Shown: in pieces, positions 51,536 to 62,087 of the stretch
Layout: every line of letters starts with the position of its first letter
Numbering within the stretch: the stretch's first letter is position 1
Origin: JBARRO01 sp049644265
Lineage (GTDB): Bacteria; Bacteroidota; Ignavibacteria; UBA10030
Direction of reading: 5' to 3'
Assembly (NCBI GenBank): GCA_049644265.1
Contig: JBARRO010000224.1
Span: forward strand, 1-64,000
Length of the DNA stretch: 64,000 bases
Notes under the pieces: generated by a model
The model's database searches: none
The model's input: only the letters and a program-made list of their open reading frames with translations
What the model was told of the DNA's origin: nothing
Program-made: the position numbers and the translations under genes

Positions 51536-54500
51536 TTAGCGCAGCAGCAGCATTTTCTTCGCCTGCACAAAATCTCCGGCACGGACACGATAGACATAGA
51601 TTCCGCTCGGAAGCGTGCGCGCCTCGAACGAGATCTTGTGGTATCCTGCTTTGAAATCCACCCCCGGAATCAGTTGTGACACTACCTGACCGAGGAGGTT
51701 GAAGATCTCCAGCGTTACCCGCGAATCCTGCGGCAAGCCGAATTCGATAACGGTCGCCGGGTTGAACGGATTCGGATAGTTCTGCGCCAGTGAGAATTCC
51801 GTCGGGATTTCCTGCTCCACCTTCGTCTGAATCACCAGAACGGAATTCTGCACGAACACGATTTCACCCTTGGCGTCCTTCCCCGTGAGTCCGTCTGTCA
51901 CGGACACCGGGTTGATCTTCTTCGTCTTTCCTTCTGCCCTCGACCACGCCTGAAGGACAAGTTTCTCGCTCTCTTTTGCGCCTTCGACTGTTTCTGTGGT
52001 TACAGCGTTGTCACTCCAGATCGTTACGAGCGCTCTGCCCTCAACCATCACCCCGGCACCGACAAGCTGCGACGAGCACCAGATGCCGATCTCGTCCAGG
52101 TCTTTCAGCTCATTGCTTCTCACCAGGGCCACCGCGTTTGCTCCTGTTCCGGGATTCAAGACCTTGAAATGCTCCGGTTCTGGCAGGGCAACAAACGATC
52201 CCGCCGCTTTCGGAAGCGATGCGTTTGCAGGATATGTCAGTGTACTTGCTTGAGACAGATAGAGCTGGTATCCCTCGCCGGGTCTCATGTCTCCGATGTT
52301 ATTGATCCCGAACGACGGCCAGAATACCTGTCCATTATTGTTCTTGGCCAATACCAGGTTGTTCAGGATCGATTGGAGTGCCAGGTCGGCCTGAAGCGGT
52401 GACGATCTGAGGTAGGATGTCAAGCTCCAGCCCTGAGCAAGGCTCATCGGAGTGTTCTGAGGAGCAATGAGGTTGCCTATAACATCCAGCGTATCCTTGT
52501 TGAGCATGTAGATCTGATAGCCATGGACATCGTTCCAGTTACCGATCTGGTTGACTCCAAAGGACGGCCAGTATACCTGGCCTGCTCCGTTCTTCATCAG
52601 CACCATGTTGTCCCGGACGGATGAGAACAGAACCTCGATCATTGCATCGCGGGGTGTGACATTGCTTGACACCATATTCCAGCCGGGATTGAGAACAATG
52701 GCATGATCGACCGTCGTAACTCCATGGAAGTAACTCAGCACGTAGATGCCGTTGGTCTGGTAGACTGTTCCTCCGCTCTGGAACGCCACCTGTGCATTGT
52801 AATCGTTTCCCGCCTGTCCATCCCACGCTTTAAATCGGAGGACTTCGCCTTCGGCAAAGCCATCCTTCTCCGGAGTCTGAGGGTCATCACCCCATGCCGT
52901 AACGGCGAGGTTTCGACCTTCCTGCCAGATGCCATATCCGCCGCACATTAGTTGACCATCGCGATCGTAGAAGACACCGACAGCGTCTCCCGACCTCAAA
53001 GGCTGTGTCCCGATCTTTGGATTAATCGCGGTGTTCACACCGATCGTCGCGTTCTTCCCCGTGTTGGAGCTGAATGTCCAAGACACTGGCGGAATGAGTA
53101 CACCCCCATTCGCATGGAACTGGCGCACCTGATCCACCGCATGTGCCAACGAAACAATACTATTGCGATTGTCGGTACCCTGGCCGACAACAATTGCCAA
53201 GGTCACTTCAGTGCTTCCTCCGGGCGGCAAATCAAACGGTCCCGAATTCAGGACAAACCTTCTGTCCGCCGGGTTCTGATCGACCCATCCGGTACCGTTC
53301 AGAGGATTTCCTCCAAGAGGATAGATAGTAGGTTGACCGGTTGTCGGGTCGATATAGGAGTTCCCGTCACGATTCAACCCCTGCATATAGAAATAGAATT
53401 GCATGGGGTTCGACGGGTCGTTGAGTCGGGGATCCCCGTTTGTATGGTAGGTGAACGTTCGCAGCGGTTTGCCGGGAAGTGCACCGCTCAGATACACGTA
53501 TCCAACCGCAGGAGGAGTGTTGCCATACTGTGCGTCGTTGGGCCGCCCATTGTATACATACGCCAGATCTCTCGGAGCATCAGAACCAATCAGATCGTCA
53601 GTAGCATCACCGAGGTCGGGATCGCTCCAGAGCGAGGCATAGGCATTCGTCCACTGTTGATTGCCGCGATTGATGATTTTGAAGTGTAGAAACACAGTAT
53701 TGTCGAGCGCACCCGGTTCATCAAAACCGAATGTCGTTTGCTGCACTTCGGCTCCAAGAGGTGCAGATCCATAGAAATGTCCCTGAGGACTCAGATCGTT
53801 GTACACCGAGAAGAGCGTCTGATCGCCAAGCAACCGGGGTGTTCCGTCACTGTTGACAGGAGCACCAAGGTCTGCCGGCCACGATGCGTAGTCCGCACTA
53901 TTGGCCGAGTTGTCTCCACGGGAGATTTTGTATACTCTGTAGCGCGGATTCGACGGGTCGACAGGAGTACCTCCAACTGCAGGTCCTGCTCGATACTCTG
54001 AATTGTAGTGCGCCACGCCGATGGTCGGAACTCCGTTGATCTGGGCACCAAGCCAGAGACCGGCCGCGTAGACCGAGAATTTTCCGCTCCCCTTCGGGTA
54101 TTCCAGCCCGGAATTGTTCGTAAGCGCGTCGCGCGCATTCTGGCCGGTTCGGCGAACACTCATGCTGATATTGTTCGCATCGAATTTCTTCGGTTGCAGA
54201 GGAGTTCCCGTCACCGATACGAACACCGGTGAGGCAGGAGAATTATTAATGAACGGCATTTGCGAAGCCAGAACAATCGGTGAGCCTGGAGAATTTTGGT
54301 CGACGTACCACGGCGGGTTGACGCCAAACATTCCGTCGGCGCCTGGTTCCAGAAATACCGCACCGCCGGGTGGGAAGAATCCAACAAGTTTCGCTGTACC
54401 GCTGTTGGTCACATGCATCATGCGGATGTTCGGCTCATTCGGCTCAAAGAATCCAAAATCCACCGGATTCGGCAGAACTGAAGCGGACGGCGTCCCTCCC

Positions 54501-57500
54501 GCCGGTTCAAACGGCGTGAACAATTGCGTCGTCGCACTGACGCGATATTCTCCGGTGGTCTGGGCGCTGCTGACATCTGCAATAGGGCTGAGGTTTTCCG
54601 GTTGAATCTCCTCGAACTTCCAATACCCGATCAATTCGGGCAACTGTCCTGCAAGATCGATACCACCCATTCCCGCCAAGATTTCCGACTCGTTCCTCAC
54701 CACACCCCAATGCCTCACTTCGTCGATGAATCCGAAGAAGGCACTGGTGGTAGCGGGGGCCACATCGACTCCCATCCGTACTTGGCCACCGTTGAGGTCG
54801 ATCGAAGGAGCCGCAGCCTGACCGACAAGTGCGCCATTAACATACACTTGCAGCTGCGAGCCTGTATAGACACCTGCCACGTGTGTCCAGGCGAAGAATG
54901 GTATTGTCGTCGGTCCGCTCGAGACACCGACCACGCTTCCCGGCGTTCCGTCAGAGATTTGGAACATGAGTGTGGGCTGGTTTCCGGGAGTGCTCTGGTG
55001 GAGATGGAGGGAGTAAGCAAGGAACGGATCAGAGAGATCCGGTGTGAATCTTCTAAAGATTACCCCGTCCGGGCCGGTCATTTTCATAGGATAGATCCAT
55101 GCTTCCACTGTCACAGCAGACCCAACGTCCGGGCTTGCGGGAATGCGAATGTTCGCAGTCCCAGTCAGAAGGACCGACCTGTCTCCATGGACGGAAACCG
55201 GAACGGCAATCGCTTGTGTGGCTGCGTACGATTCAATGGAAGACGAAGTTGCTGCGGAAACCATGTAGGTGTATCGCTGACCATTCACGAGGGAACTCTG
55301 CATATTGGAAGTGTCGCTGATAGAGGTGAGAGTCGTAATCAACGCGTAGGTGCCACCCTCAGGTACCCGATAGACCTTATAGTGCGCGAAGTCCTCGTTC
55401 GTATTCCTGTTCCATCGAAGGAGGATCTTTTCATCTCCTGCAATGGCGGAAAATCCTTGAGGTGCCGGCCCTTGCATGAAGGTGTAGTACTGATTACCAG
55501 GCAAGTTGATGTGTTTATCGACTTGTCCGCCGGGCCATTGTATGTAGACCCCGTCTGTAATCGGATTCGGCCCAAGCCCGAACTCTCCCCACAAATCTCC
55601 CTGTGTCATTCCTCCGGCACCGGCTTGGATGTCACGAATCTTGCTCAGAGGCCCCAATTTCACCGTAATGCGGGCTCCGATCCCGGCGGCGTTGTCGGTG
55701 GTTCCCAGGAGTTTCGCTCCGAACCAGTGGTTGGGAGTTCCTTGATTGTGGAGGAGGAGCTTTGAGATGCCAGGATAGCCGCTCGCGTACCCTTCGTTGA
55801 AATAGATGTCAAGGAAGCCGTCATTGTCGAAATCGACAAACACAGCGCTTCTGAAGCTGCCAAGAACTCCGACTCCGGTTTCCTGCCCAACCTCGACGAA
55901 GGTGCTTTGATCGTTCCGATACAACTTCTGCAATGTGTTACTAGACCTTGATCCGACGAGTAAATCGAGATCGCCATCATTATCATAATCCCCCCAGGCA
56001 GTTCCGCGAGAGCCCGCGAACTGTTGGTTCAATCCCATGCTTTGCGAAACCTCGGTAAACGTTCCGCCGCCTTCGTTGTGATACAATTTGGCATTCCCGT
56101 CATTGTCGCCAGAATACGGTATGACAAACAGATCCATTCGCTGATCGTTATTGTAATCTCCCCAGCTTGAAGTGATTGCCGACAGTGCATGGATGCCGGT
56201 TGAATTCGGATTACTGCGTACGAACTGCCCGTTTTGATTGATGAGCAATACACAACCCTGACCCGTGTTCCGTATCGTCGGCATCCAGAGGTCAAGGTCG
56301 CCGTCACCGTCGACATCCACCCAAGCAGGATTCCATGACTCGAGAGGAATGGCCACTCCCATTGATGCTGCAACGTCGGAGAAGACGCCGGCGTCATTCC
56401 TGAGAATGAGGATTGGCAACGATACGCCGTTGCCTCCCGCAAGTGCCAGATCCAGATCTCCGTCCCGATCATAGTCCCCCAGGGCAACCTGTAAGTTGAC
56501 CACATTGGGAATTGCCACAAATTCCAGATGTGATTCAGCAGTGATATCCACAAACAAGCCGCCATCATTGCGGAACAAACGTATTCCGTGGCCGGCGATA
56601 AAGAGGTCCAGGTCTCCGTCATGGTCGATGTCTCCCCAAGTGCCGGAGTTCCATCCAAACTGGGCTGAAAGGCCTGCCGTTGCGGTCACATCGGTAAATC
56701 CTTCACCGTTGTTCCGGTACAACACATTTGGTTGTGCCGATCCCGCGATAAACACGTCAAGATCCCCATCGGCGTCATAGTCACCCCAGGCGCAGCTGAA
56801 CTGGCCGGAGACTGTCCGGATGCCACTGTTGCCGGGCACTGGCGTGAACATCGAGCCTCCGCGGTAGATCGTGAAGTAAGCATCACTCCAGTCATCCACG
56901 TTCGTGAATTCGTCGTCCCTGATGAGAATGCGGCAAACTGCAGAAAGACCATCGGGGACTGTCCAGGTGTATGATCCCTGGCTCGCCGGAATGCCGGAGG
57001 CGATAATGTCCCACGATGTTCCGTTTGTCGTGTACAGCAAGGTAGCCGTGTTCACGCCGGTACTCGTCCACGTGATATCGTGTTGTGTGCCTGCCATCCA
57101 GGCATCGAGGCCGTTCGGACTCTGGATTGCGAGCGTGCCAAGAGAACCGAGATATGTCCATCGTGTGTCGCCAACGGTTTGTCCGTCGTTGCTCACCGGC
57201 GTTTCACTGGTCCGGTAGGAACAGTTCAAAGACCATTGCAGATACTCGTACCCTTTGCGGTCGTAGTCGTTGGGGTCGGAATAGGGATGGACATTGACAT
57301 CGCCGTATACCCATGCGCCCGGCGTATTTTTCGTCTTGTTGCCGCCGGATGGTGAACGATACCAGCGCATGAGGTTCAACATCAGGGCCGGCACGTTGCT
57401 CATCTGAACACTCACTTTCCTGAACGCGTTGACGGAATCTGCCCCGAGACGACTGTTGATATGCCATGTCAACGGTGAACCTTCGCCGGTCACCCCTGCG

Positions 57501-60199
57501 GCGGCGTTCTCGTTGTAGAAGCCCTGCCCGTCTGCGGTAATGGCGTGGTAATTGTTCGAAATAGTCCACTGCGTAGTGAAATCCGGGATGGAGAGGATCC
57601 ACGTCATCCGATTCCCCCCGAACGCATCCCTCTCTCCACTGGGCGCGAACTCGACCTGGCGTGTCGCATCCGCGTCTTCTCCAAGCGCAAACGGGTTGAC
57701 CAACAGGTTGTTCGTAATAATCGCCTGACCCCCGAGAGTACCCAAGGATAGCATCCCGTGGAAGGACATGCCGTTGACGAGCGTGTTGTGGTCAAAGAGC
57801 AGATACCCAATCGGTCCGCTCGGATTTGTACCGTTGTAGTGGCGGATGATGCGATCCTGCCAGTTGACGAACGTGCAGTTTTGAATGATAAGGGAATCGA
57901 TCGGATTTGCCCGCACGTCGATCGCTTTGCCCGCACCCAGATTGGATTTGCCAAGATAACCCATGTTGGCAAAGATCGTATTCGTCACCCGGATTACCGA
58001 CGCAGCACCATCAGTCCGGATATGGTTGCCGGTGGAGTTGGAGAGAATACATCCGTCAATGTCTATTCTCCATCCCGAAGTGCCCGACTGTATTGCAATG
58101 AGCCCCCCCCGGGTGTTCCTCAAGTTTGTGTCTGCCACTTCATAGTACCCCGTGATCGACAGGTTCTTCAATTCGACATTTCCCAAAACATCGATGCAAG
58201 GCCCTGGAGAGATGCCGTTCGCGGGGGGATAGAGCATCACCACAGGTTTCTGCGTAACCTCTGAATTATCCGCATGGATTCGCAGCGTCCATCCCGGATT
58301 GGAGATCTGCGAGTTCACTAAATAGATCCCTCCACGCTCCAGCTCATATACACGATTAGCAGGGCGTCCTGCGTCCGCTGCAATTTGATCGTTGAGATAC
58401 TGGCTTGAGGTTGAGTAGGGAGGCAGTCTAAGAACACTCTCGGTCGATGCTGCATAACTCATCTTTCCTTCAAAACCCGTCACATCCACAGCCGAAACGC
58501 GATAGTAGTACGCAATCCCGCTTGTAGCATCGCCGTCCGGTATTGACGTCGAGGCGGTCGAATAAAGGAGCGACATGTTTGTCGAGTCCAATCCTCTGTA
58601 AATCTTATACAATTGAACCGGTACCGCACCGCCTCCGTTTTCCCAGTTAAGATTCACCACACCACCGGAAAACTCCGCCACGAGATTCCTTGGGGGAAGC
58701 TGAAGATTGAATTCCTGAGGTGAGCGGGCAATCTGGGAAATGCGGAGCTCATCAACGGCGCAGCCTGCGAGACTCCAACCAACGGTAAGCATTTCACTAT
58801 TGCCGATTCCAAACATCTCTGAGGCATCGATGCGCGCCTCCAGGATACCGTCCACGAACATCGAGACCATTGAGCCGGACTTCGCCACGGCGACATGGTG
58901 CCACCGGAGATCGTCTACCCTGCTCCTGCTAAAGATATTTCTTTCCGGGTGTGTGCCGTCCCAAAAAGAATGAATGATTCGTCCCTGAAGAGAGCCCGCA
59001 CCACCGATGAAGAAGTGGAATCCCGGCGTCGAATGAATCATTTCTTTCTGAATCAGCATGCCGTTCTGTGAAAGTACCGGGGACTTCGCCCACATTTCCA
59101 TCGTATAGTTCTGATCTCCGAGGAATATGGATGGCGAGGGAGGGATTGAAATGTGTGCTGTACCTTCGAACCCCTTCGCGTTTCCAAATCTCCCGCCAAT
59201 AACGCTCGTCCCGGTTGCGGATCCGTTATTCCCATAGCCGCTGGCATCAATCACTTCTGCGCCGCTGGTTTCGTTCAAGTGAAGCAGCAGCTGCGTGTTG
59301 GCATCCGGTATATATTCACCCAAAATTGCGCCGGCGGGCGGCCGATTCTCCCAGAATTTCCAAAAGAGGGTTGTATCTACGCGCGACGGGTTTGCTGCAA
59401 TGAACCTATTCCCGTCGGGATACACGTCGGGGGCAGAAAGAATCGTACCTTCCCACGAGAGAACTGTCGCTTCCTGGCCTGGACCGTCGAGAATCACGAA
59501 TTTATATTGCACCTCTCCCGTGAAGACTTCGGCAGGAAATTCTGCAACTCCCGACCAGAAGTTCGTCCCATCGTAGTTTGTTGCACCGTTGGGATACTGG
59601 TTTTCCCTTGTGAGGACAAGGTTTGTCATCTCCCAACTCAGCGGAGCCGTGCCGCCCCGGACACCGACGAACTGCGTATTTTTGTCAAAGGCAGGTTGGC
59701 TCGACATGTTCACCCGAAACATGACTGCGATGAATTCAGACGGTTCCGGGTACGGCCGCCAATACTGCTCCAATCCCTGCTGAAATCCGTTTACATACTG
59801 GAGGGGGAGGACGGTGTCCACGGGTCCAACGATAAGGGAACGATTCCCCGTGTCACCCGCGATGTTTGCCTCCCATCCTGTGTTTTGGGCGTCGGACGGA
59901 ACGGGATTGTTCACATTCGTAAAGAACTTATACTGGATCGTATCCCCCACGTGCAGCCGGTATGTTCCGATCCAATAGTCCCCTCCGATGTTTGTGAGAA
60001 TTGCCTGTGAGGACAAATTCCACGGCCCAAAAGTCTCGACGCTGCCACGGACTTGAACAAACGAAGATGGCGTCAACGTGTCCGGTACGGTGGAAGTGTT
60101 TGCCAGGAATGTAACGAATACCGAGTCCTGCGTTTCTCCGAGAAGAGGCAGCGGAAGAAGCAGAATGAAAGCAAGACTCAGCGACCCAAGATGTTTCAT
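51536..60199 (-). CDS. Giant multidomain T9SS cargo protein (starch-binding-like, LamG, beta-helix, FG-GAP, ASPIC domains)
   Basis: A 2887-aa exported protein. Rough order: signal peptide (1-21); two carbohydrate-binding-like beta domains (~25-300); LamG/concanavalin-like domain (~305-510); Fn3 (~515-600); right-handed beta-helix (~600-1000); an Ig-like domain; five or six FG-GAP/VCBS calcium-binding repeats (DYDADGDLDVF, DIDHDGDLDLF type, ~1190-1530); ASPIC/UnbV domain (~1540-1620); Fn3; second LamG (~1720-1880); further beta domains including the GDAVGVFYDRDG module; T9SS sorting domain (QNYPNPFNPATVIEFGL ... AKKMLLLR). Probably polysaccharide binding at the surface. ATG at 60199 has GGAGG five bases upstream. 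Confidence 0.88.
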   Translation of the reverse strand: MKHLGSLSLAFILLLPLPLLGETQDSVFVTFLANTSTVPDTLTPSSFVQVRGSVETFGPWNLSSQAILTNIGGDYWIGTYRLHVGDTIQYKFFTNVNNPVPSDAQNTGWEANIAGDTGNRSLIVGPVDTVLPLQYVNGFQQGLEQYWRPYPEPSEFIAVMFRVNMSSQPAFDKNTQFVGVRGGTAPLSWEMTNLVLTRENQYPNGATNYDGTNFWSGVAEFPAEVFTGEVQYKFVILDGPGQEATVLSWEGTILSAPDVYPDGNRFIAANPSRVDTTLFWKFWENRPPAGAILGEYIPDANTQLLLHLNETSGAEVIDASGYGNNGSATGTSVIGGRFGNAKGFEGTAHISIPPSPSIFLGDQNYTMEMWAKSPVLSQNGMLIQKEMIHSTPGFHFFIGGAGSLQGRIIHSFWDGTHPERNIFSRSRVDDLRWHHVAVAKSGSMVSMFVDGILEARIDASEMFGIGNSEMLTVGWSLAGCAVDELRISQIARSPQEFNLQLPPRNLVAEFSGGVVNLNWENGGGAVPVQLYKIYRGLDSTNMSLLYSTASTSIPDGDATSGIAYYYRVSAVDVTGFEGKMSYAASTESVLRLPPYSTSSQYLNDQIAADAGRPANRVYELERGGIYLVNSQISNPGWTLRIHADNSEVTQKPVVMLYPPANGISPGPCIDVLGNVELKNLSITGYYEVADTNLRNTRGGLIAIQSGTSGWRIDIDGCILSNSTGNHIRTDGAASVIRVTNTIFANMGYLGKSNLGAGKAIDVRANPIDSLIIQNCTFVNWQDRIIRHYNGTNPSGPIGYLLFDHNTLVNGMSFHGMLSLGTLGGQAIITNNLLVNPFALGEDADATRQVEFAPSGERDAFGGNRMTWILSIPDFTTQWTISNNYHAITADGQGFYNENAAAGVTGEGSPLTWHINSRLGADSVNAFRKVSVQMSNVPALMLNLMRWYRSPSGGNKTKNTPGAWVYGDVNVHPYSDPNDYDRKGYEYLQWSLNCSYRTSETPVSNDGQTVGDTRWTYLGSLGTLAIQSPNGLDAWMAGTQHDITWTSTGVNTATLLYTTNGTSWDIIASGIPASQGSYTWTVPDGLSAVCRILIRDDEFTNVDDWSDAYFTIYRGGSMFTPVPGNSGIRTVSGQFSCAWGDYDADGDLDVFIAGSAQPNVLYRNNGEGFTDVTATAGLSAQFGWNSGTWGDIDHDGDLDLFIAGHGIRLFRNDGGLFVDITAESHLEFVAIPNVVNLQVALGDYDRDGDLDLALAGGNGVSLPILILRNDAGVFSDVAASMGVAIPLESWNPAWVDVDGDGDLDLWMPTIRNTGQGCVLLINQNGQFVRSNPNSTGIHALSAITSSWGDYNNDQRMDLFVIPYSGDNDGNAKLYHNEGGGTFTEVSQSMGLNQQFAGSRGTAWGDYDNDGDLDLLVGSRSSNTLQKLYRNDQSTFVEVGQETGVGVLGSFRSAVFVDFDNDGFLDIYFNEGYASGYPGISKLLLHNQGTPNHWFGAKLLGTTDNAAGIGARITVKLGPLSKIRDIQAGAGGMTQGDLWGEFGLGPNPITDGVYIQWPGGQVDKHINLPGNQYYTFMQGPAPQGFSAIAGDEKILLRWNRNTNEDFAHYKVYRVPEGGTYALITTLTSISDTSNMQSSLVNGQRYTYMVSAATSSSIESYAATQAIAVPVSVHGDRSVLLTGTANIRIPASPDVGSAVTVEAWIYPMKMTGPDGVIFRRFTPDLSDPFLAYSLHLHQSTPGNQPTLMFQISDGTPGSVVGVSSGPTTIPFFAWTHVAGVYTGSQLQVYVNGALVGQAAAPSIDLNGGQVRMGVDVAPATTSAFFGFIDEVRHWGVVRNESEILAGMGGIDLAGQLPELIGYWKFEEIQPENLSPIADVSSAQTTGEYRVSATTQLFTPFEPAGGTPSASVLPNPVDFGFFEPNEPNIRMMHVTNSGTAKLVGFFPPGGAVFLEPGADGMFGVNPPWYVDQNSPGSPIVLASQMPFINNSPASPVFVSVTGTPLQPKKFDANNISMSVRRTGQNARDALTNNSGLEYPKGSGKFSVYAAGLWLGAQINGVPTIGVAHYNSEYRAGPAVGGTPVDPSNPRYRVYKISRGDNSANSADYASWPADLGAPVNSDGTPRLLGDQTLFSVYNDLSPQGHFYGSAPLGAEVQQTTFGFDEPGALDNTVFLHFKIINRGNQQWTNAYASLWSDPDLGDATDDLIGSDAPRDLAYVYNGRPNDAQYGNTPPAVGYVYLSGALPGKPLRTFTYHTNGDPRLNDPSNPMQFYFYMQGLNRDGNSYIDPTTGQPTIYPLGGNPLNGTGWVDQNPADRRFVLNSGPFDLPPGGSTEVTLAIVVGQGTDNRNSIVSLAHAVDQVRQFHANGGVLIPPVSWTFSSNTGKNATIGVNTAINPKIGTQPLRSGDAVGVFYDRDGQLMCGGYGIWQEGRNLAVTAWGDDPQTPEKDGFAEGEVLRFKAWDGQAGNDYNAQVAFQSGGTVYQTNGIYVLSYFHGVTTVDHAIVLNPGWNMVSSNVTPRDAMIEVLFSSVRDNMVLMKNGAGQVYWPSFGVNQIGNWNDVHGYQIYMLNKDTLDVIGNLIAPQNTPMSLAQGWSLTSYLRSSPLQADLALQSILNNLVLAKNNNGQVFWPSFGINNIGDMRPGEGYQLYLSQASTLTYPANASLPKAAGSFVALPEPEHFKVLNPGTGANAVALVRSNELKDLDEIGIWCSSQLVGAGVMVEGRALVTIWSDNAVTTETVEGAKESEKLVLQAWSRAEGKTKKINPVSVTDGLTGKDAKGEIVFVQNSVLVIQTKVEQEIPTEFSLAQNYPNPFNPATVIEFGLPQDSRVTLEIFNLLGQVVSQLIPGVDFKAGYHKISFEARTLPSGIYVYRVRAGDFVQAKKMLLLR

Positions 60200-60384
60200 A
60201 ACATCCTCCCTTTCAACAATGGATGTCTGAGTGATCGCATGTGATCCGAGAAAATCTCCGGATGCACTCAGTAATTGAGAATTGTTTTCCCCTGAAGCCG
60301 CTCTTTTGAAGTTCACATTCGGTGAGTCACGTTCTCCATCGGGGTGATGGCGCAGCGGCACAGCACGTTCCCCACCTGAAAACG

Positions 60385-60416
60385 AAAAACCTCTGCCGGC
60401 GTTTGCCAACAGAGGC
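60385..60416 (-). terminator. Terminator-like hairpin in the 5' leader of the giant gene
   Basis: CCTCTG/CAGAGG (60390-60395 with 60410-60415) plus GGC/GCC around a GTTT loop, with five U following on the minus strand. It is about 185 nt upstream of the giant gene and in its direction, while no gene precedes it, so it may be a conditional terminator. Confidence 0.55.
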
Positions 60417-60444
60417 TTCTAGTTCCCTGCTCCAGTCTTTTTCA

Positions 60445-60480
60445 CATAGGAGTCCCCTGCGGCGAACGCTGGGGCCTATG
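60445..60480 (-). promoter_or_regulatory. 36-nt hairpin upstream of the terminator, possible riboswitch/leader element
   Basis: CATAGG pairs with CCTATG (60445-60450, 60475-60480) and, after a 3-nt bulge, CCCC/GGGG and GCG/CGC close a 5-nt loop. It precedes the terminator-like hairpin. I could not match it to a known riboswitch. Confidence 0.4.
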
Positions 60481-60919
60481 ATTGAGTGACGCAATTTCGG
60501 ATTCGCTCCGGGCAATGTCAATAACCTTCGTGATCCAAATCATCGGCGATCGTTTCTTCTAGCACATGGTTTCGGAAAATCTCCCCTCACGATTCAGAAC
60601 CTGGGAATTCCACTTCTCACAATTGCGGGATTGTGTCCGCTCGTTCTTCTCAATCTCGCGAGAGGTTCTCTCGAGTCTCCTCATCCGCAAACACTTCGTG
60701 TTCAACGCTCGCAATTCTTTAGGAATATCCAACATCCCAATATCCGATGATCAATGCCGAAGTTGACCTTGAATTTGCGCACTCTCGCAGAGACTTGGCA
60801 TGGACTTTGACAACTCTTTAAGACGATGCTTTCTCATTCTTGAGACAACCGCACAATGTTCTCGGGCGGTTCAACTCAGAGAGTGGACGGGGCTGTCATA
60901 ACAAACGCGAGGGCGGATC

Positions 60920-62077
60920 ATGCAGCCATCGACGAGGTCGAGCAACAACCCAGCGCTTCGGTTTGAGGCCGAAGCCATGGAGACGCTTGTTGCCTCGCTA
61001 AAGAACCAGGGATATGTCGTTCTCGGCCCGACCATCCAGGAGGGAGCCGTCGTCTTTGAACGTATCAACTCCGCGGCGGACTTTCCCCACGGCATGACCG
61101 ATGAACAGCAACCCGGCGCGTATCGACTCAAACAACGGAACGACCGTGCTATGTTCGGCTACGCCGTCGGACCGAAATCCCCAAAGTCCTTTCTCTTCCC
61201 CCCTCTTTTCAAGCTTCTTAGCATCGCCAAAGACGACCACCAGTTCCGGATAGTGTCCAACAGAATCGAAGGAGACCACCCACCGAGGTATGCGCTTGTC
61301 GGAGTGCGGCCCTGCGAGCTCCAGGCGATTTTTCTCCAGGACAACGTATTCATGAACCAGGTGTTCAAGGATGAGGCATACCAGACCATCCGGGAGAACC
61401 TGTTCATCGTCGTAGTCAACTGCGGTCAGCCGGCCAGCACGTGTTTTTGCAGCTCCATGCAGACAGGGCCCGAGGCGAAAACCGGCTTCGACCTTGCACT
61501 TACGGAGGTGGTGGGGGAAGGACATTATTTCGTTGTCGAGACGGGCAGCCAACGCGGGCAAAAGCTCATGGCCGGTATTCCCCACAGCGAAGCCAGTGAC
61601 ACCGATCGCCGCGAGGCAGACAGGATCATCCGCACAGCGGAGCAATCCATCAAAAGGAAGCTGGAAACAACGGGACTCAAAGAACTTCTTCAGAGAAACA
61701 CAGACCATCCCCGTTGGGAAGAGGTCGGGAAACGCTGCCTGACCTGCGCGAACTGCACCCTGGTATGCCCGACCTGTTTCTGCGTGGCCGTCGAGGATAC
61801 CACCGACCTCACGGGCGCTATCGCCGAACGGTGGCGGGCGTGGGATTCATGCTTTACCGTTGATTTCTCCTACATCCACGGCGGAAGTCTGCGGATGAGC
61901 GCAAAATCGCGTTACCGCCAATGGATGACCCACAAGCTCGCGAACTGGATCGATCAGTTTGGAACATCCGGTTGCGTGGGCTGCGGCCGTTGCATTACAT
62001 GGTGCCCGGTCGGGATTGACCTTACAGAAGAAGCAAAGCACATCCGTGAGCATCAACAAGTTTCGGGAAGTTCCTAA
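60920..62077 (+). CDS. hydB: [NiFe]-hydrogenase/sulfhydrogenase beta subunit (iron-sulfur)
   Basis: A 385-aa iron-sulfur protein like HydB of group 3b hydrogenases (sulfhydrogenase). The C-terminal part has two 4Fe-4S motifs, CLTCANCTLVCPTCFC and CVGCGRCITWCP; GVRPCELQAI in the middle is also family-typical. It passes electrons between the flavin subunit and the hydrogenase module. ATG at 60920 has GAGGG six bases upstream. First gene of the operon. Confidence 0.92.
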   Translation: MQPSTRSSNNPALRFEAEAMETLVASLKNQGYVVLGPTIQEGAVVFERINSAADFPHGMTDEQQPGAYRLKQRNDRAMFGYAVGPKSPKSFLFPPLFKLLSIAKDDHQFRIVSNRIEGDHPPRYALVGVRPCELQAIFLQDNVFMNQVFKDEAYQTIRENLFIVVVNCGQPASTCFCSSMQTGPEAKTGFDLALTEVVGEGHYFVVETGSQRGQKLMAGIPHSEASDTDRREADRIIRTAEQSIKRKLETTGLKELLQRNTDHPRWEEVGKRCLTCANCTLVCPTCFCVAVEDTTDLTGAIAERWRAWDSCFTVDFSYIHGGSLRMSAKSRYRQWMTHKLANWIDQFGTSGCVGCGRCITWCPVGIDLTEEAKHIREHQQVSGSS

Positions 62078-62087
62078 GGAGCAACGC

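Larger units (their letters stand above)
60200..60919. other. 720-nt intergenic region between the giant gene and the hydrogenase operon
   Basis: Divergent promoter region without a convincing protein gene. On the minus strand it contains a long hairpin (60445-60480) and an intrinsic-terminator-like hairpin (60385-60416) ahead of the giant gene. On the plus strand TTGACA at 60807-60812 lacks a good -10 box. The rest shows nothing recognisable. Confidence 0.6.

Noticed and set aside
60421..60545. Short ORF on the minus strand ahead of the giant gene as another leader peptide
   Set aside because: A ~33-codon frame exists but shows no amino-acid bias and no ribosome site.
60807..60835. Promoter for the hydrogenase operon
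   Set aside because: TTGACA is present but no acceptable -10 box lies 16-18 bp downstream.
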